This document shows positions 1-8,179 of a stretch of 63,409 nucleotides of DNA, piece by piece. The stretch is from Caulobacter sp. (GTDB taxonomy: Bacteria; Pseudomonadota; Alphaproteobacteria; Caulobacterales; Caulobacteraceae), in contig JAQGIP010000091.1 of the NCBI GenBank assembly GCA_028291055.1, positions 1 through 63,409 of the forward strand, written 5' to 3'. The number at the start of each line of letters is the position of its first letter. The first letter of the stretch is position 1. Below the pieces are notes generated by a model. It was not told the origin of the DNA. It searched no databases and saw only the letters and a list, made by a program, of their open reading frames with translations. The translations under genes were made by a program, and so were the position numbers.

Positions 1-88
1 CGCCCCCGCCGATGCCGCCCCGCCGCCCCCGGCCGTCCAGCCGCCGGCGCCGGAACAGCCCGCCGCCGCCCCGCCGCCGAAGGCCTAA
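1..88 (+). CDS. C-terminal end of a Pro/Ala-rich protein (partial)
   Basis: Reading in the frame of the TAA stop at 86-88, the first bases encode a run of about 28 residues made almost only of Pro and Ala with a few Gln, Glu and Asp, ending in PPPKA. The start lies outside the window. Such tails are common on periplasmic or envelope-spanning proteins, but nothing here fixes a function. The next gene begins 3 bases after the stop, so the two probably share a transcript. Confidence 0.6.
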   Translation, partial: APADAAPPPPAVQPPAPEQPAAAPPPKA

Positions 89-91
89 AGG

Positions 92-667
92 ATGCGCGTC
101 TCCGGGTTCGTCTCCGCCCTCATGGGCCTGATGGCGCTGGCCCTGTCGGCCTGCGCCATGGCGCCCCTGCCGCCGCCCCAGGCCACCCTGGACAACATCC
201 AGGCGGTGCGCGCCGCCAACCTGCCGCTGATGGCCATCGGCAGCTTCACGCCGGCGCCGGGCCATCCGACCCAGATGGACAGGGCGGTGGTCATCCGTGC
301 GGGGTCGCAAGCCGCGCCGGGCGGCTCCTATGCCCGCTATCTCGGCGACACCATCGCCGCCGAGCTCAGCGGCGCGGGCCGCCTCGACCCGACCTCGGGC
401 CTGGTGGTGTCCGGCGTGATCACCGACACCTACCTCGACAGCAACATGTCCACGGCCCGCGCGGCGCTCTCGGCCCGTATCACCCTGACGCGGGCGGGCC
501 GGGTGGTCTATGACAAGACCCTGTCGGCGCAGTCCTCCTGGGAGGGCAACTTCATGGGCGCCGTGGCCATTCCCGACGCCTTCAACCACTACACCGGCCT
601 GTTCCAGGACCTGGCCGGCAAGCTGCTGGCCGACCCGGAGTTCCAGAAGGCCGCGCGCGGGGAATAG
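92..667 (+). CDS. Predicted lipoprotein, unknown function
   Basis: A 191-residue protein. The N-terminus has a basic residue, a hydrophobic stretch and a lipobox L18-S-A-C21, so signal peptidase II cleavage and lipidation at Cys21 are expected. The mature part starts with a Pro-rich linker and then a compact alpha/beta-looking domain of about 150 residues; the segment around residues 105-150 reads like alternating strands. I do not recognise the family; it vaguely resembles small envelope lipoproteins of the YajG/LptE size class, but no defining motif is visible. It follows the partial Pro-rich gene by 3 bases and is followed by a strong terminator, so it is the last gene of its transcript. 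Confidence 0.75.
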   Translation: MRVSGFVSALMGLMALALSACAMAPLPPPQATLDNIQAVRAANLPLMAIGSFTPAPGHPTQMDRAVVIRAGSQAAPGGSYARYLGDTIAAELSGAGRLDPTSGLVVSGVITDTYLDSNMSTARAALSARITLTRAGRVVYDKTLSAQSSWEGNFMGAVAIPDAFNHYTGLFQDLAGKLLADPEFQKAARGE

Positions 668-684
668 GGGCGGGGAGAATAGCA

Positions 685-748
685 GCGCGGGCCTCCCCAG
701 GGCCGCGAGGTCCGGCGCTGGCGCGCCTGGGGAGGCCCGCGCATTTTT
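685..748 (+). terminator. Strong intrinsic terminator, repeat family A type
   Basis: A perfect 17-bp stem (685-701 with 726-742) closes a 24-base loop and is followed by ATTTTT at 743-748. The arms carry the same CCTCCCCAGG / CCTGGGGAGG ends as the long composite repeats at 22.1, 32.4 and 37.9 kb, so this terminator looks like a shortened member of that family. Confidence 0.85.
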
Positions 749-818
749 CGACATCCCTATACCAACGGTCGCCCCCGGCGCCGCCTCCTCCCCGTGCTCA
801 AGGCCAGGGAGGAACGGC

Positions 819-2390
819 ATGGAATCACCGATGAATACCGCCAATGCGGCGGCGCTGGAGCTGGAGGCGGCGTTGCTGGGGGCCGTGCTGGCCCACCCGC
901 CGACCGCCCTGCCGCTCATCGACCATCTGAAGGGCGAGGATTTTCTCGAAGGGGAGGGGGGCGTCAACGCCCAGATTCTGGAGGACGTGCGCCGCACCGC
1001 CGAGCGGGGCGAGGTCAGCCTGCCGGCGCTCGCCGCGCGCTTCGCCGGCTGCGAGATGAACCGCTATGTGATCGACTGCTATGAGAAGTCCGGCCCGGCC
1101 ACCGGCGCGGCCGAGCTGGGGGCCCAGGTGGCGGCCTCGGGCGTGCAGCGGCGCGTGTTCGCCCTGACCAGCCGGGTGGGCATGGCGCCCGACGTGCTGC
1201 GCCGCGCGCTGGAGGCCGAGCAGGCGCGGCTGGAGGCGCTCGACACCACCTCGACCCTGCCGACGCCGACCCCGTTCGTGTGGTGCGACCCGGCCCTCGT
1301 GCCGATGCGCGACTGGCTCTATGGCCGCCATCTGATCCGGCGTTTCGTATCCTGCACCGTCGCGCCGGGCGGGCTGGGCAAGTCGGCGCTGCTGATCAGC
1401 GAGGCGTTGGCGATGATCACCGGCAAATCCCTGCTGGGGGTCAAGCCGCGCCAGCCGCTGAAGGTCTGGCTGTTCAATGGCGAGGACCCGCTGGAGGAGA
1501 TGCAGCGCCGGGTGCTGGCCGCCTGCCTGCATTTCCGGCTGACGCGGAAGGACGTGGAGGGACCCCTGTTCCTCGACAGCGGCCGTGACCGCGAGCTCAC
1601 CCTGGCCAGCCAGGACCGCAACGGCCTGACGATCCACCGGCCCCTGGCCCGCCACCTGGTCGCGGAGATCAAGCGCCGGGGCGTCGATGTGCTGGTGGTC
1701 GATCCCTTCGCCTCCAGCCATGAGGTGAACGAGAACGACAACATGGCCATCAACAAGGTGGTCGGCGAATGGGGCGTCATCGCCCAACAGGCCGGCTGCG
1801 CCATCGAACTGGTCCACCACACCCGCAAGGGCGGCCCCGGCCAGACCGAGAGCAGGGTGGAGGACGCGCGCGGCGCCACCTCCCTGCCCGCCGCCACCCG
1901 CGACACCCGCGTGCTCAATGCCATGACCAAGAGCCAGGGCGAGCAGTGGGACATCGACATCCCCCGCGCCTACTTCCGGGTCGACTACGGCAAGGCCAAC
2001 ATGAGCCCGCCCGGCCGCCTCGCCACCTGGCGGCGCCTGGTGTCGGTGGACCTGGAGAACGGCCCCGTGGGCGAGAGCGACGAGGTCGGCGTGGTCGAGG
2101 CCTGGTCGCCGCCCTCGGTGTTCCAGAACGTGACCCCGGCCGACACATTGGCGGTGCAGCAGAAGGTGGCGGCGGGCGATTGGCGCTCCTCCCACCAGTG
2201 CGCCAACTGGGTCGGCGTGGCGGTGGCCGAGGTGCTGGGCCTGGACCTGCGCAAGACCAGCTCCAAGGCGCGCATCAAGGCGATGATCGAGGAGTGGCTG
2301 CGGACCGGGGCGCTGGTCGAAGAGGAGCGGGCCGACGGCAAGCGGATGATGCGCATGTTCGTCACCGTCGGCGTCTGGCTCGTCCTGTGA
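819..2390 (+). CDS. RepA-like AAA+ ATPase with DnaB-N-like N-terminal domain
   Basis: 523 residues. Start chosen at ATG 819 because GGGAGG lies about 7 bases upstream; ATG 831 is an in-frame alternative. Residues 12-75 resemble the DnaB N-terminal domain (EAALLGAVL, then an FLEG..N..I motif). The RecA-type ATPase core follows: Walker A APGGLGKS at 183-190, Walker B VLVVD at 291-295, and a sensor-like HHTRK at 334-338. This order matches the RepA/AAA_25 hexameric helicase-type ATPases often found on plasmids, prophages and integrated elements. The C-terminal part after about residue 440 looks like a winged-helix module. No integrase, primase or phage gene is adjacent; it stands alone between two hairpins. 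Molecular role (helicase of a lost element, or domesticated) is inference. Confidence 0.75.
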   Translation: MESPMNTANAAALELEAALLGAVLAHPPTALPLIDHLKGEDFLEGEGGVNAQILEDVRRTAERGEVSLPALAARFAGCEMNRYVIDCYEKSGPATGAAELGAQVAASGVQRRVFALTSRVGMAPDVLRRALEAEQARLEALDTTSTLPTPTPFVWCDPALVPMRDWLYGRHLIRRFVSCTVAPGGLGKSALLISEALAMITGKSLLGVKPRQPLKVWLFNGEDPLEEMQRRVLAACLHFRLTRKDVEGPLFLDSGRDRELTLASQDRNGLTIHRPLARHLVAEIKRRGVDVLVVDPFASSHEVNENDNMAINKVVGEWGVIAQQAGCAIELVHHTRKGGPGQTESRVEDARGATSLPAATRDTRVLNAMTKSQGEQWDIDIPRAYFRVDYGKANMSPPGRLATWRRLVSVDLENGPVGESDEVGVVEAWSPPSVFQNVTPADTLAVQQKVAAGDWRSSHQCANWVGVAVAEVLGLDLRKTSSKARIKAMIEEWLRTGALVEEERADGKRMMRMFVTVGVWLVL

Positions 2391-2412
2391 ATCCGCTGCT
2401 CCGCCGCCCCAC

Positions 2413-2443
2413 CTGCCCCACCCCTGAAGGGGTGGTGGGGCAG
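2413..2443 (+). terminator. GC-rich hairpin after the RepA-like gene
   Basis: CTGCCCC-ACCCCT faces AGGGGT-GG-T-GGGGCAG with a GA loop and one bulge, 22 bases past the stop. There is no T run, so termination strength is uncertain. Confidence 0.4.
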
Positions 2444-2509
2444 TGGGGCATGGTCGGGAAGCTGAGAACTAAAGGCGCTGCAATCGGGCTCGCCATCCCC
2501 ACCCACTCC

Positions 2510-2643
2510 GCTCATCCCGGCGAAAGCCGGGATCCATAGGGTCTGTCAGAGATGGCCCTTTCGCCGAAAGCGGGCGCGGGCGTCACATGGGCTCAGACCG
2601 TTCCTGAAAGTCACCATGGATCCCGGCTTTCGCCGGGATGAGC
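2510..2643. repeat. Repeat family E, inverted pair of hairpins
   Basis: Arms 2510-2537 and 2616-2643 are inverted copies of each other, and each arm is itself a small hairpin around CCGGC-GAAA-GCCGG. The spacer of about 78 bases has no gene. It resembles the TCATCCCGG...CCGGGATGA elements scattered through alphaproteobacterial genomes. It lies between the RepA-like gene and the stop of the MFS gene on the other strand. Confidence 0.75.
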
Positions 2644-2669
2644 AGAGGTTTTGGGTAGCTCAGCGCTCC

Positions 2670-3935
2670 TCAATCCAGCCGATCCGCCTTGCGCAGCGCC
2701 GGGAACATCGTCGCCCACAGCCCGGTGACGATCAGCGAGCCCACGCCGCCGAACACCGCCGCGCCGACGGGGCCCAGGAAGCGCGCCACCACGCCGCTCT
2801 CGAATTCGCCGAGTTCGTTGGAGGCGCCGATGAACAGGGAGGAGACCGCGCCGACGCGGCCGCGCATGTGGTCGGGGGTGGCCAGCTGGACCAGGGTCTG
2901 GCGCACATAGACGCTGACCATGTCGGCGCCGCCGAGGATGGCGAGGGCGATGACCGAGACCCAGACGATCTTGGAGACGCCGAACACGATGGTGGCCGCG
3001 CCGAACACGCCCACGGCGATGAACATCGACATCCCCGCGCGCCGGTGCAGCGGATTGCTGGCCAGGTAGGCCGCCACCAGGGTGGCCCCCACCGCCGGTC
3101 CGGCGCGCAGCAGCCCGAACCCCCAGGCGCCCACATGCAGCACGTCGCGGGCGAACACCGGCAGCAGCGCCGTGGCCCCGCCCAGCAGCACGGCGAACAG
3201 GTCCAGGCTGATCGAGCCGAAGACGATCTTGTTGTTCCAGACGTAGGCCAGCCCCTCCTTGACCAGGGCCCAGCGCGAGCCGACCTGGACGTTGGGCTTG
3301 GTGTTGGTCCGGATCATCGACACCCCCGCGATGGCGATCAGGTAGAGGACCGCCGCCGTGGCGAACGACAGGGCCGGCGAGATGGCCACCAGCACCCCGC
3401 CGATGGCCGGACCCAGGATGGAGCCGCTCTGCCAGGCCAGGGAATTCCAGGCGATGGCCCGGGGCAGCAGCTCGCGCGGCACCAGCATCGGGCCCATGGC
3501 CGTGCTGGCCGGGGAGAAGAAGGTGCGCAGGGAGCCGAACACGAAGGCGGTGCCCAGCAGCAGCGGGATGGAGGAGCGGTGGGTGAAGGCCGCCACGGCC
3601 AGCACGATCACCGTCATCACCTCGCCCGCGTAGCAGACCATCAGGATCCGGCGCCGGTCGTGGCGGTCGGCGTTCTCGCCGGCGGGCAGGGTCAGGAACA
3701 GCACCGGCACGAAGGCCACCAGGCCCAGCAGGCTGACCTCGAAGGCGGCGTGCCGCACGTCCATCGTCTTGCGCGCCAGGTCGTAGATCTGCCAGCCCAG
3801 CGCCACGCCCTCGATCTGCACCGCCAGGGTGGCCGTCCAGCGGCTGATCCAGAAGCGCATGAAGTCGCGCTGGCCCAGGAGGGCGCGGGTGGTGGAGACG
3901 GGCGGTGCTGGCGTGTCTGGCGTTGGGTCGGGCAT
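2670..3935 (-). CDS. MFS transporter, 12-TM exporter
   Basis: 421 residues from the ATG at 3935 (MPDPTPDTPAPP); the open frame continues upstream, but the preceding residues are not transporter-like. Twelve hydrophobic segments are seen. A charged cytoplasmic loop ENADRHDRRR near residues 72-81 corresponds to the loop 2-3 motif A region. The sequence resembles the MFS_3 group that contains enterobactin/EntS-type exporters and drug exporters. The substrate cannot be told. It is divergent from the small anchored protein at 4065, with about 130 bases between them for both promoters. Confidence 0.85.
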   Translation of the reverse strand: MPDPTPDTPAPPVSTTRALLGQRDFMRFWISRWTATLAVQIEGVALGWQIYDLARKTMDVRHAAFEVSLLGLVAFVPVLFLTLPAGENADRHDRRRILMVCYAGEVMTVIVLAVAAFTHRSSIPLLLGTAFVFGSLRTFFSPASTAMGPMLVPRELLPRAIAWNSLAWQSGSILGPAIGGVLVAISPALSFATAAVLYLIAIAGVSMIRTNTKPNVQVGSRWALVKEGLAYVWNNKIVFGSISLDLFAVLLGGATALLPVFARDVLHVGAWGFGLLRAGPAVGATLVAAYLASNPLHRRAGMSMFIAVGVFGAATIVFGVSKIVWVSVIALAILGGADMVSVYVRQTLVQLATPDHMRGRVGAVSSLFIGASNELGEFESGVVARFLGPVGAAVFGGVGSLIVTGLWATMFPALRKADRLD

Positions 3936-4064
3936 CGTGGGGCGCCTTAGCGTGCGGGGGCCAGCGCTGCAATGCGCCCCGTGATGCGCCCCGTGGTGCG
4001 CGGCCCTAGGCAGGCGCCCGCGATTATGCGGAAATGGGCGGCGACGTTGGGCAGGGGCGGCCAG

Positions 4065-4532
4065 ATGAGCTTGGACTATGGAACGGCCAAACGCCGCCAC
4101 ACGCCGATGGGCCTGTGGATCACGGCGGTGCTGGTGATGGTCGCCATCGTCGCGGCGACCCACTACTTCCTCGACCGGCGCGACAGGCAGATGGCGGCCG
4201 AGGCCAAGGCCTGGATCGTGACGGGCCCGCCCTGTCCGCAGGTGACGAAGGAGGTGTTCGCCGCCCAGCCCTTCGAGGCGGCCCAGGTGACCAACCTGGC
4301 CGGCGTGCGCTGGGCGCGGTCTTCGGCCACGGTGGTCTGCCACGGGACCGATACCGGCGGCGGCCAGGGCCAGGTCGCCGACCCGGTCTGCCAGTTCTCC
4401 GGCCCCCGCGTGCTTCGGATCACCACGGCCAAGGGCGACTTCTACTTCGTGCCCGGCCTGGGCAACCGGGCCACGGTGAGCGTCCACGACGGCGTGGCCA
4501 GCTGCGTGATCGGCGCCAGCGTCCGGTTCTAG
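4065..4532 (+). CDS. Small membrane-anchored protein, unknown
   Basis: 155 residues from ATG 4065, chosen because a GGGGCGG run lies just upstream; ATG 4026 is possible in frame. One hydrophobic helix at about residues 15-37 is followed by RR-D-R, predicting a single N-terminal anchor. The C-terminal domain, probably periplasmic, contains Cys at the CPQVT, VVCHG, PVCQF and ASCVIG positions; four cysteines suggest disulfides. No family recognised. Divergent from the MFS gene. Confidence 0.65.
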   Translation: MSLDYGTAKRRHTPMGLWITAVLVMVAIVAATHYFLDRRDRQMAAEAKAWIVTGPPCPQVTKEVFAAQPFEAAQVTNLAGVRWARSSATVVCHGTDTGGGQGQVADPVCQFSGPRVLRITTAKGDFYFVPGLGNRATVSVHDGVASCVIGASVRF

Positions 4533-4574
4533 GGTCATCGCTTCGGCCGTGGTCGCGTTGGCAGCCTGAAGATC

Positions 4575-4732
4575 GACCACGAAGGCGCGAAGGACACGAA
4601 GGTCACGAAGAAGGGGTTCTTTCCCGGCCTTCCAACCAACACCGCCCGCAAAGCGGGCCTTCGCGTCTGTGATGACGCCTGACCTCGCCGCGGACCCTTC
4701 GCGCCCTTCGTGAACTTCGTGCCTTCGTGGTC
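4575..4732. repeat. CACGAAGG-type inverted repeat in a 392-base gap
   Basis: Left arm 4575-4610 (ACCACGAAGG, GGACACGAAGG, TCACGAAG) and right arm 4695-4732 (CCTTCGTG, CTTCGTG, GCCTTCGTGGT) are imperfect inverted copies. This motif is a widespread bacterial intergenic repeat. The whole gap 4533-4924 carries no credible gene; the part from 4741 to 4924 shows nothing recognisable apart from a possible promoter for the next gene. Confidence 0.7.
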
Positions 4733-4924
4733 AAACTTGGGGCCGCGACACATCGCCGGCGATTGACGGGCAAGCTCCAGCGCCCTAATCCCCGCCCCCT
4801 CTGAAGCGGGCGGCAAGATGCGACGGCAGCGACGAACCTCGGCCCCCAGGGCCCACAGCGTCTGACACGCCCGCGCCACGAGCATGCGGGAGCCTTTCCG
4901 CATTCTCAGAGTTCACACCCCCCA

Positions 4925-5410
4925 ATGACCGACATCACGCTGCGGCCCGAGACGCCGGACGACCATCCCGCCATCGACCAGATGATCGCGCGCGCCTTCG
5001 GCCCCGGCCGCTACGCCAAGGCCTCCGAGCGCCTGCGGGAAGGCAACACCCCCCTGGCCGGCATCGGCATGGTGGCGGCGACCGCCGAGGGCCCGGTCGG
5101 CTGCGCGCGCATGTGGCCGGTGAAGATCGGCGAGGCGAGCGTGGCCTTCCTGGGCCCCCTGGCCGTGGAGGCCGGCGCCCGGCGCGCGGGCCTGGGCGCG
5201 GAGCTGGTGGAGGCGGCCTGCCGCGCGGCCCAGGCGGCGGGCTTCACCGCCGTGCTGCTGGTCGGCGACCTGCCCTTCTTCGAACGCGTGGGCTTCGACA
5301 TCGCGCCCGGCGTGAAGATGCCCGGCCCCACCGACCCGCGCCGCATCCTGGTGCGCCCTCTGGTCCCCGGCGGGGCCGAGGGGCTGGAAGGCACGGCGCG
5401 GGTTCCGTGA
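4925..5410 (+). CDS. GNAT family N-acetyltransferase (YhbS-like)
   Basis: 161 residues. The acetyl-CoA binding motif A is seen at residues 86-91 as RRAGLG, following a strand FLGPLAV at 75-81, the usual GNAT arrangement. The N-terminal FGPGRYAK..RLREG segment (25-40) and the late FFERVGF segment match YhbS-type acetyltransferases. Substrate unknown. It stands 28 bases ahead of the DUF1285 gene on the same strand. Confidence 0.85.
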   Translation: MTDITLRPETPDDHPAIDQMIARAFGPGRYAKASERLREGNTPLAGIGMVAATAEGPVGCARMWPVKIGEASVAFLGPLAVEAGARRAGLGAELVEAACRAAQAAGFTAVLLVGDLPFFERVGFDIAPGVKMPGPTDPRRILVRPLVPGGAEGLEGTARVP

Positions 5411-5438
5411 CCCGGCGTCACGGGGCTACAATGGCCTC

Positions 5439-6017
5439 ATGAGTTCGAAGATCGAAGCCACCAATGGGCTGGACGGGGTGATCGCGGCGGCCAAACAGGC
5501 GCCGGGTCGCGGCCTGCCGCCCGTGCATCTGTGGAACCCCACCCACTGCGGCGACATCGACATCGTCATCAAGAAGAACGGCCTGTGGTTCCACGAGGGC
5601 ACGCCGATCGGGCGCGAGGCCCTGGTGCGGCTGTTTTCCACCGTGCTGCGCAAGGACCCGGACGGCTTCCACCTGGTCACCCCCGTCGAGAAGATGAGGA
5701 TCACGGTGGAGGACGCCCCCTTCATCGCCGTGCGCGTGGACCAGGTGGGCGACACCCTGAAATTCCTGACCAACGTCGGCGACGAGGTCGAGGCGGGGCC
5801 CGACAACGCGATCCGCGTCGAGATGGACGCCACGACCGGCGAGCCGCGCCCCTATCTGCATGTGCGCCGGGGCCTGGAGGCGCTGATCGCGCGGCCGGTC
5901 TTCTATGAGCTGGTGGAACTGGCGCAGGAACGGATGACGCCTCAGGGCCCGCAGATGGGCGTCAGTTCCAACGGCGCCTGGTTCCCGGTCGGGCCCGTGG
6001 GGGCGCACGCCCAGTGA
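5439..6017 (+). CDS. DUF1285 family protein
   Basis: 192 residues matching the DUF1285 family of proteobacteria: an early NPTHCGDIDIVIKKNGLWFH region and a central TPVEKMRITVEDAPFIA region are typical. The family has a two-domain beta-rich fold in known structures but no established biochemical role. Its last 4 bases overlap the GTG start of the NUDIX gene, so translation is probably coupled. Across alphaproteobacteria this gene is typically next to the NUDIX hydrolase and CCA-transferase, as here. Confidence 0.85.
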   Translation: MSSKIEATNGLDGVIAAAKQAPGRGLPPVHLWNPTHCGDIDIVIKKNGLWFHEGTPIGREALVRLFSTVLRKDPDGFHLVTPVEKMRITVEDAPFIAVRVDQVGDTLKFLTNVGDEVEAGPDNAIRVEMDATTGEPRPYLHVRRGLEALIARPVFYELVELAQERMTPQGPQMGVSSNGAWFPVGPVGAHAQ

Positions 6018-6658
6018 TCCGTTCCGCCACCCCCGCCGAGTTGCGGGCCTGGATTTCCAGCCACCTCGACCCCCTCGACGATCATCCCCATCCCGACCGC
6101 CTGGTGCGCTCCGACTTCGACCTGAACCCAGCCATGAAGGGCGAGGAGGGCAAGGACACGCTCGCCGCCGTGCTGGTGGCCCTGGTCGAGCGCGAGCAGG
6201 GGCTGTCGGTGATCCTGACGCGCCGGGCCGACGCCATGCGCCGCCACTCGGGCCAGGTGGCCTTCCCCGGGGGGCGCACCGATCCGGGCGAGACGCCGCC
6301 GGTCACCGCGTTGCGTGAGGCGCATGAGGAGATCGGCCTGTTGCCGGAACTGGTCACCCTGGCCGGCCTGTCGACTCCCTACCGCACCGGCACCGGCTAT
6401 CTGGTCACCCCGGTGGTCGGCTTCGTGGAGCCCGGCTTCACCCTGACCGCCAATCCCGATGAGGTCGCCGACATCTTCGAGACCCCCTTCGGCTTCCTGA
6501 TGAACCCGGCCAACCACGAGGAACGCTTCTACGACCTCCCCGACGGCGGCCGCCGGCGCTTCTACGCGATGAGCTACGAGGACCGCCTGATCTGGGGCGC
6601 CACGGCGGGCATGCTGCGGGCCCTCTACGACCGGCTCTACGGCGCGGCGCTGGGGTAG
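6014..6658 (+). CDS. CoA pyrophosphatase, NUDIX (NudL/YeaB type)
   Basis: 214 residues, GTG start inside the stop of the preceding gene. A complete Nudix box spans residues 87-109 (G-x5-E-x7-RE-x2-EE-x-G). Immediately before it, LTRRADAMRRHSGQ (69-81) is the extended motif that marks the CoA diphosphohydrolase subgroup, which splits CoA into 4'-phosphopantetheine and 3',5'-ADP. The enzyme is probably cytosolic and uses Mg or Mn. The CCA-transferase gene follows but is separated by a family B repeat. Confidence 0.9.
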   Translation: MIRSATPAELRAWISSHLDPLDDHPHPDRLVRSDFDLNPAMKGEEGKDTLAAVLVALVEREQGLSVILTRRADAMRRHSGQVAFPGGRTDPGETPPVTALREAHEEIGLLPELVTLAGLSTPYRTGTGYLVTPVVGFVEPGFTLTANPDEVADIFETPFGFLMNPANHEERFYDLPDGGRRRFYAMSYEDRLIWGATAGMLRALYDRLYGAALG

Positions 6659-6662
6659 GCCC

Positions 6663-6807
6663 GGGGACATGTTCGCTCTCAGACCCGTGCCCGTTCGGCG
6701 CGGCGGCGGGCCGTACGTGTCCCCTGAAGGTTCGCCGCGGCATCTGGGGACATGTACGGTCGGGCAATGGCTCAACCCGTCGCGGGTCTGAGAGCGTACA
6801 TGTCCCC
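6663..6807. repeat. Repeat family B copy 1, nested double palindrome
   Basis: Outer arms 6663-6687 and 6783-6807 (GGGGACATGTTCGCTCTCAG... and its inverse) enclose inner arms 6711-6724 and 6746-6759 (CCGTACGTGTCCCC / GGGGACATGTACGG). The 145-base element fills most of the gap between nudL and the CCA-transferase gene. Confidence 0.9.
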
Positions 6808-6914
6808 GGTCGGGCGCCGCGTACCCTCAACGCATCCGCCGCACCGTCTAGCCCCTTCACCCACCCCCGCGCCTGTGTTTCATAGGCCGCTTCAAAAGAG
6901 GCGAGTGGCGAAGC

Positions 6915-8168
6915 GTGAGTAACGACAGCATCGGCGTGCAGCCCTGGATGGCCACGCCGGCGACCTTGGCGGTGATCGCGGCCCTGGAGGCGCGCGGGTT
7001 TTCCGGCTGCGCGCGGTTCGTGGGCGGCTGCGTGCGCAACACCCTCATGGGCCAGGCCATCGACGACATCGACATCGCCACCACCCTGGAGCCCGACCAC
7101 ATCATCGAGGCGCTCGAGCAGGCGGGCATCCGCTCGGTGCCCACCGGCGTCGAGCACGGCACGGTGACCGCCATCTCCGGCGGCCTGCCCTATGAGATCA
7201 CCACCCTGCGCCGCGACGTGACCACTGATGGTCGGCGCGCCACTGTGGCCTTCACCGCCGACTGGACCCAGGACGCCCAGCGCCGCGACTTCCGCCTGAA
7301 CGCCCTCTACGCCGACCCGCAAGGGCGCCTCTACGACCCCACGGGCGAGGGGGTGGCCGACGCCAAGGCCGGGCGCATCGTCTTCGTGGGCGACGCCATG
7401 ACCCGCATCCGCGAGGACTACCTGCGCATCCTGCGCTTCTTCCGGTTCTTCGCCTGGTACGGCAAGGGCGAGGCCGATCCGGCCGGGCTGGCCGCCTGCA
7501 AGGCGCTGAAGGGCATGCTGTCGGGCCGCTCGGCCGAGCGCACCCAGAAGGAGCTGCTGAAGCTGCTGGCGGCGGAGGACCCGCGCCCCACGCTGCGGCT
7601 GATGGCGGCCACCGGCGTGCTGCCGGCCATCCTGCCCCAGGTGAAGTCCCTGGCCCGCTTCGACGGCCTGATCGCCATCGAGACCGACCAGATGTTCGAG
7701 AACGATCCGGAGCTGCGCCTGGCCGCCCTGATCCCCTGCGAGCCCCAGGTGGCGGCCGACACCGCCGAGCGGCTTCGCCTCTCCAACACGCTGAAGGACC
7801 GCATGGTCGCCGCCGCCGGCAAGGAGCCGCGCATCGTCTCGTGGATGAGCCCGCGCGAGGCCCGGCGCGGCGTCTATCGCATCGGCATCCGCGCCTTCTG
7901 CGACCGCGTGCGCCTGGCCTGGGCGTCGGACCCGCGCACCGCCACCACGCCGCAATGGCGCGCCCTGCTGGCGCTCGCCGACAGCTGGACCCCGCCGCCC
8001 TTCCCCCTGACCGGCGATGAGGTCATCGCGGCGGGCGTCCCCAAGGGCCCGATGGTCGGTCAGGTGATGCGCGAGGTCGAGGAATGGTGGATCGACCAGG
8101 ACTTCATCGAAGACAAGTTCTCCGCCATCGAGCGGCTGAAGGCGGTGGCCCAGGGCATGGCCTACTGA
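6915..8168 (+). CDS. CCA tRNA nucleotidyltransferase / poly(A) polymerase family
   Basis: 417 residues from a GTG start. Class II nucleotidyltransferase core: GGCVRN at 37-42, the catalytic DIDIA at 51-55 (two metal-binding Asp), and RRDFRLNALY at 123-132, then the helical RNA-binding region with AERTQKELLKLL. This matches the alphaproteobacterial CCA-adding/poly(A) polymerase family, which completes or repairs the tRNA 3' CCA end. Whether it adds CCA alone cannot be decided from sequence. Located after the DUF1285-NUDIX pair, its usual neighbours, but detached from them by a 256-base gap holding a repeat. Confidence 0.88.
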   Translation: MSNDSIGVQPWMATPATLAVIAALEARGFSGCARFVGGCVRNTLMGQAIDDIDIATTLEPDHIIEALEQAGIRSVPTGVEHGTVTAISGGLPYEITTLRRDVTTDGRRATVAFTADWTQDAQRRDFRLNALYADPQGRLYDPTGEGVADAKAGRIVFVGDAMTRIREDYLRILRFFRFFAWYGKGEADPAGLAACKALKGMLSGRSAERTQKELLKLLAAEDPRPTLRLMAATGVLPAILPQVKSLARFDGLIAIETDQMFENDPELRLAALIPCEPQVAADTAERLRLSNTLKDRMVAAAGKEPRIVSWMSPREARRGVYRIGIRAFCDRVRLAWASDPRTATTPQWRALLALADSWTPPPFPLTGDEVIAAGVPKGPMVGQVMREVEEWWIDQDFIEDKFSAIERLKAVAQGMAY

Positions 8169-8179
8169 GGCGCGCGCCA

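Noticed and set aside
3936..4580. N-terminal extension of the MFS gene to 636 residues
   Set aside because: The extra residues run across the divergent small-protein gene and show no hydrophobic or conserved pattern.
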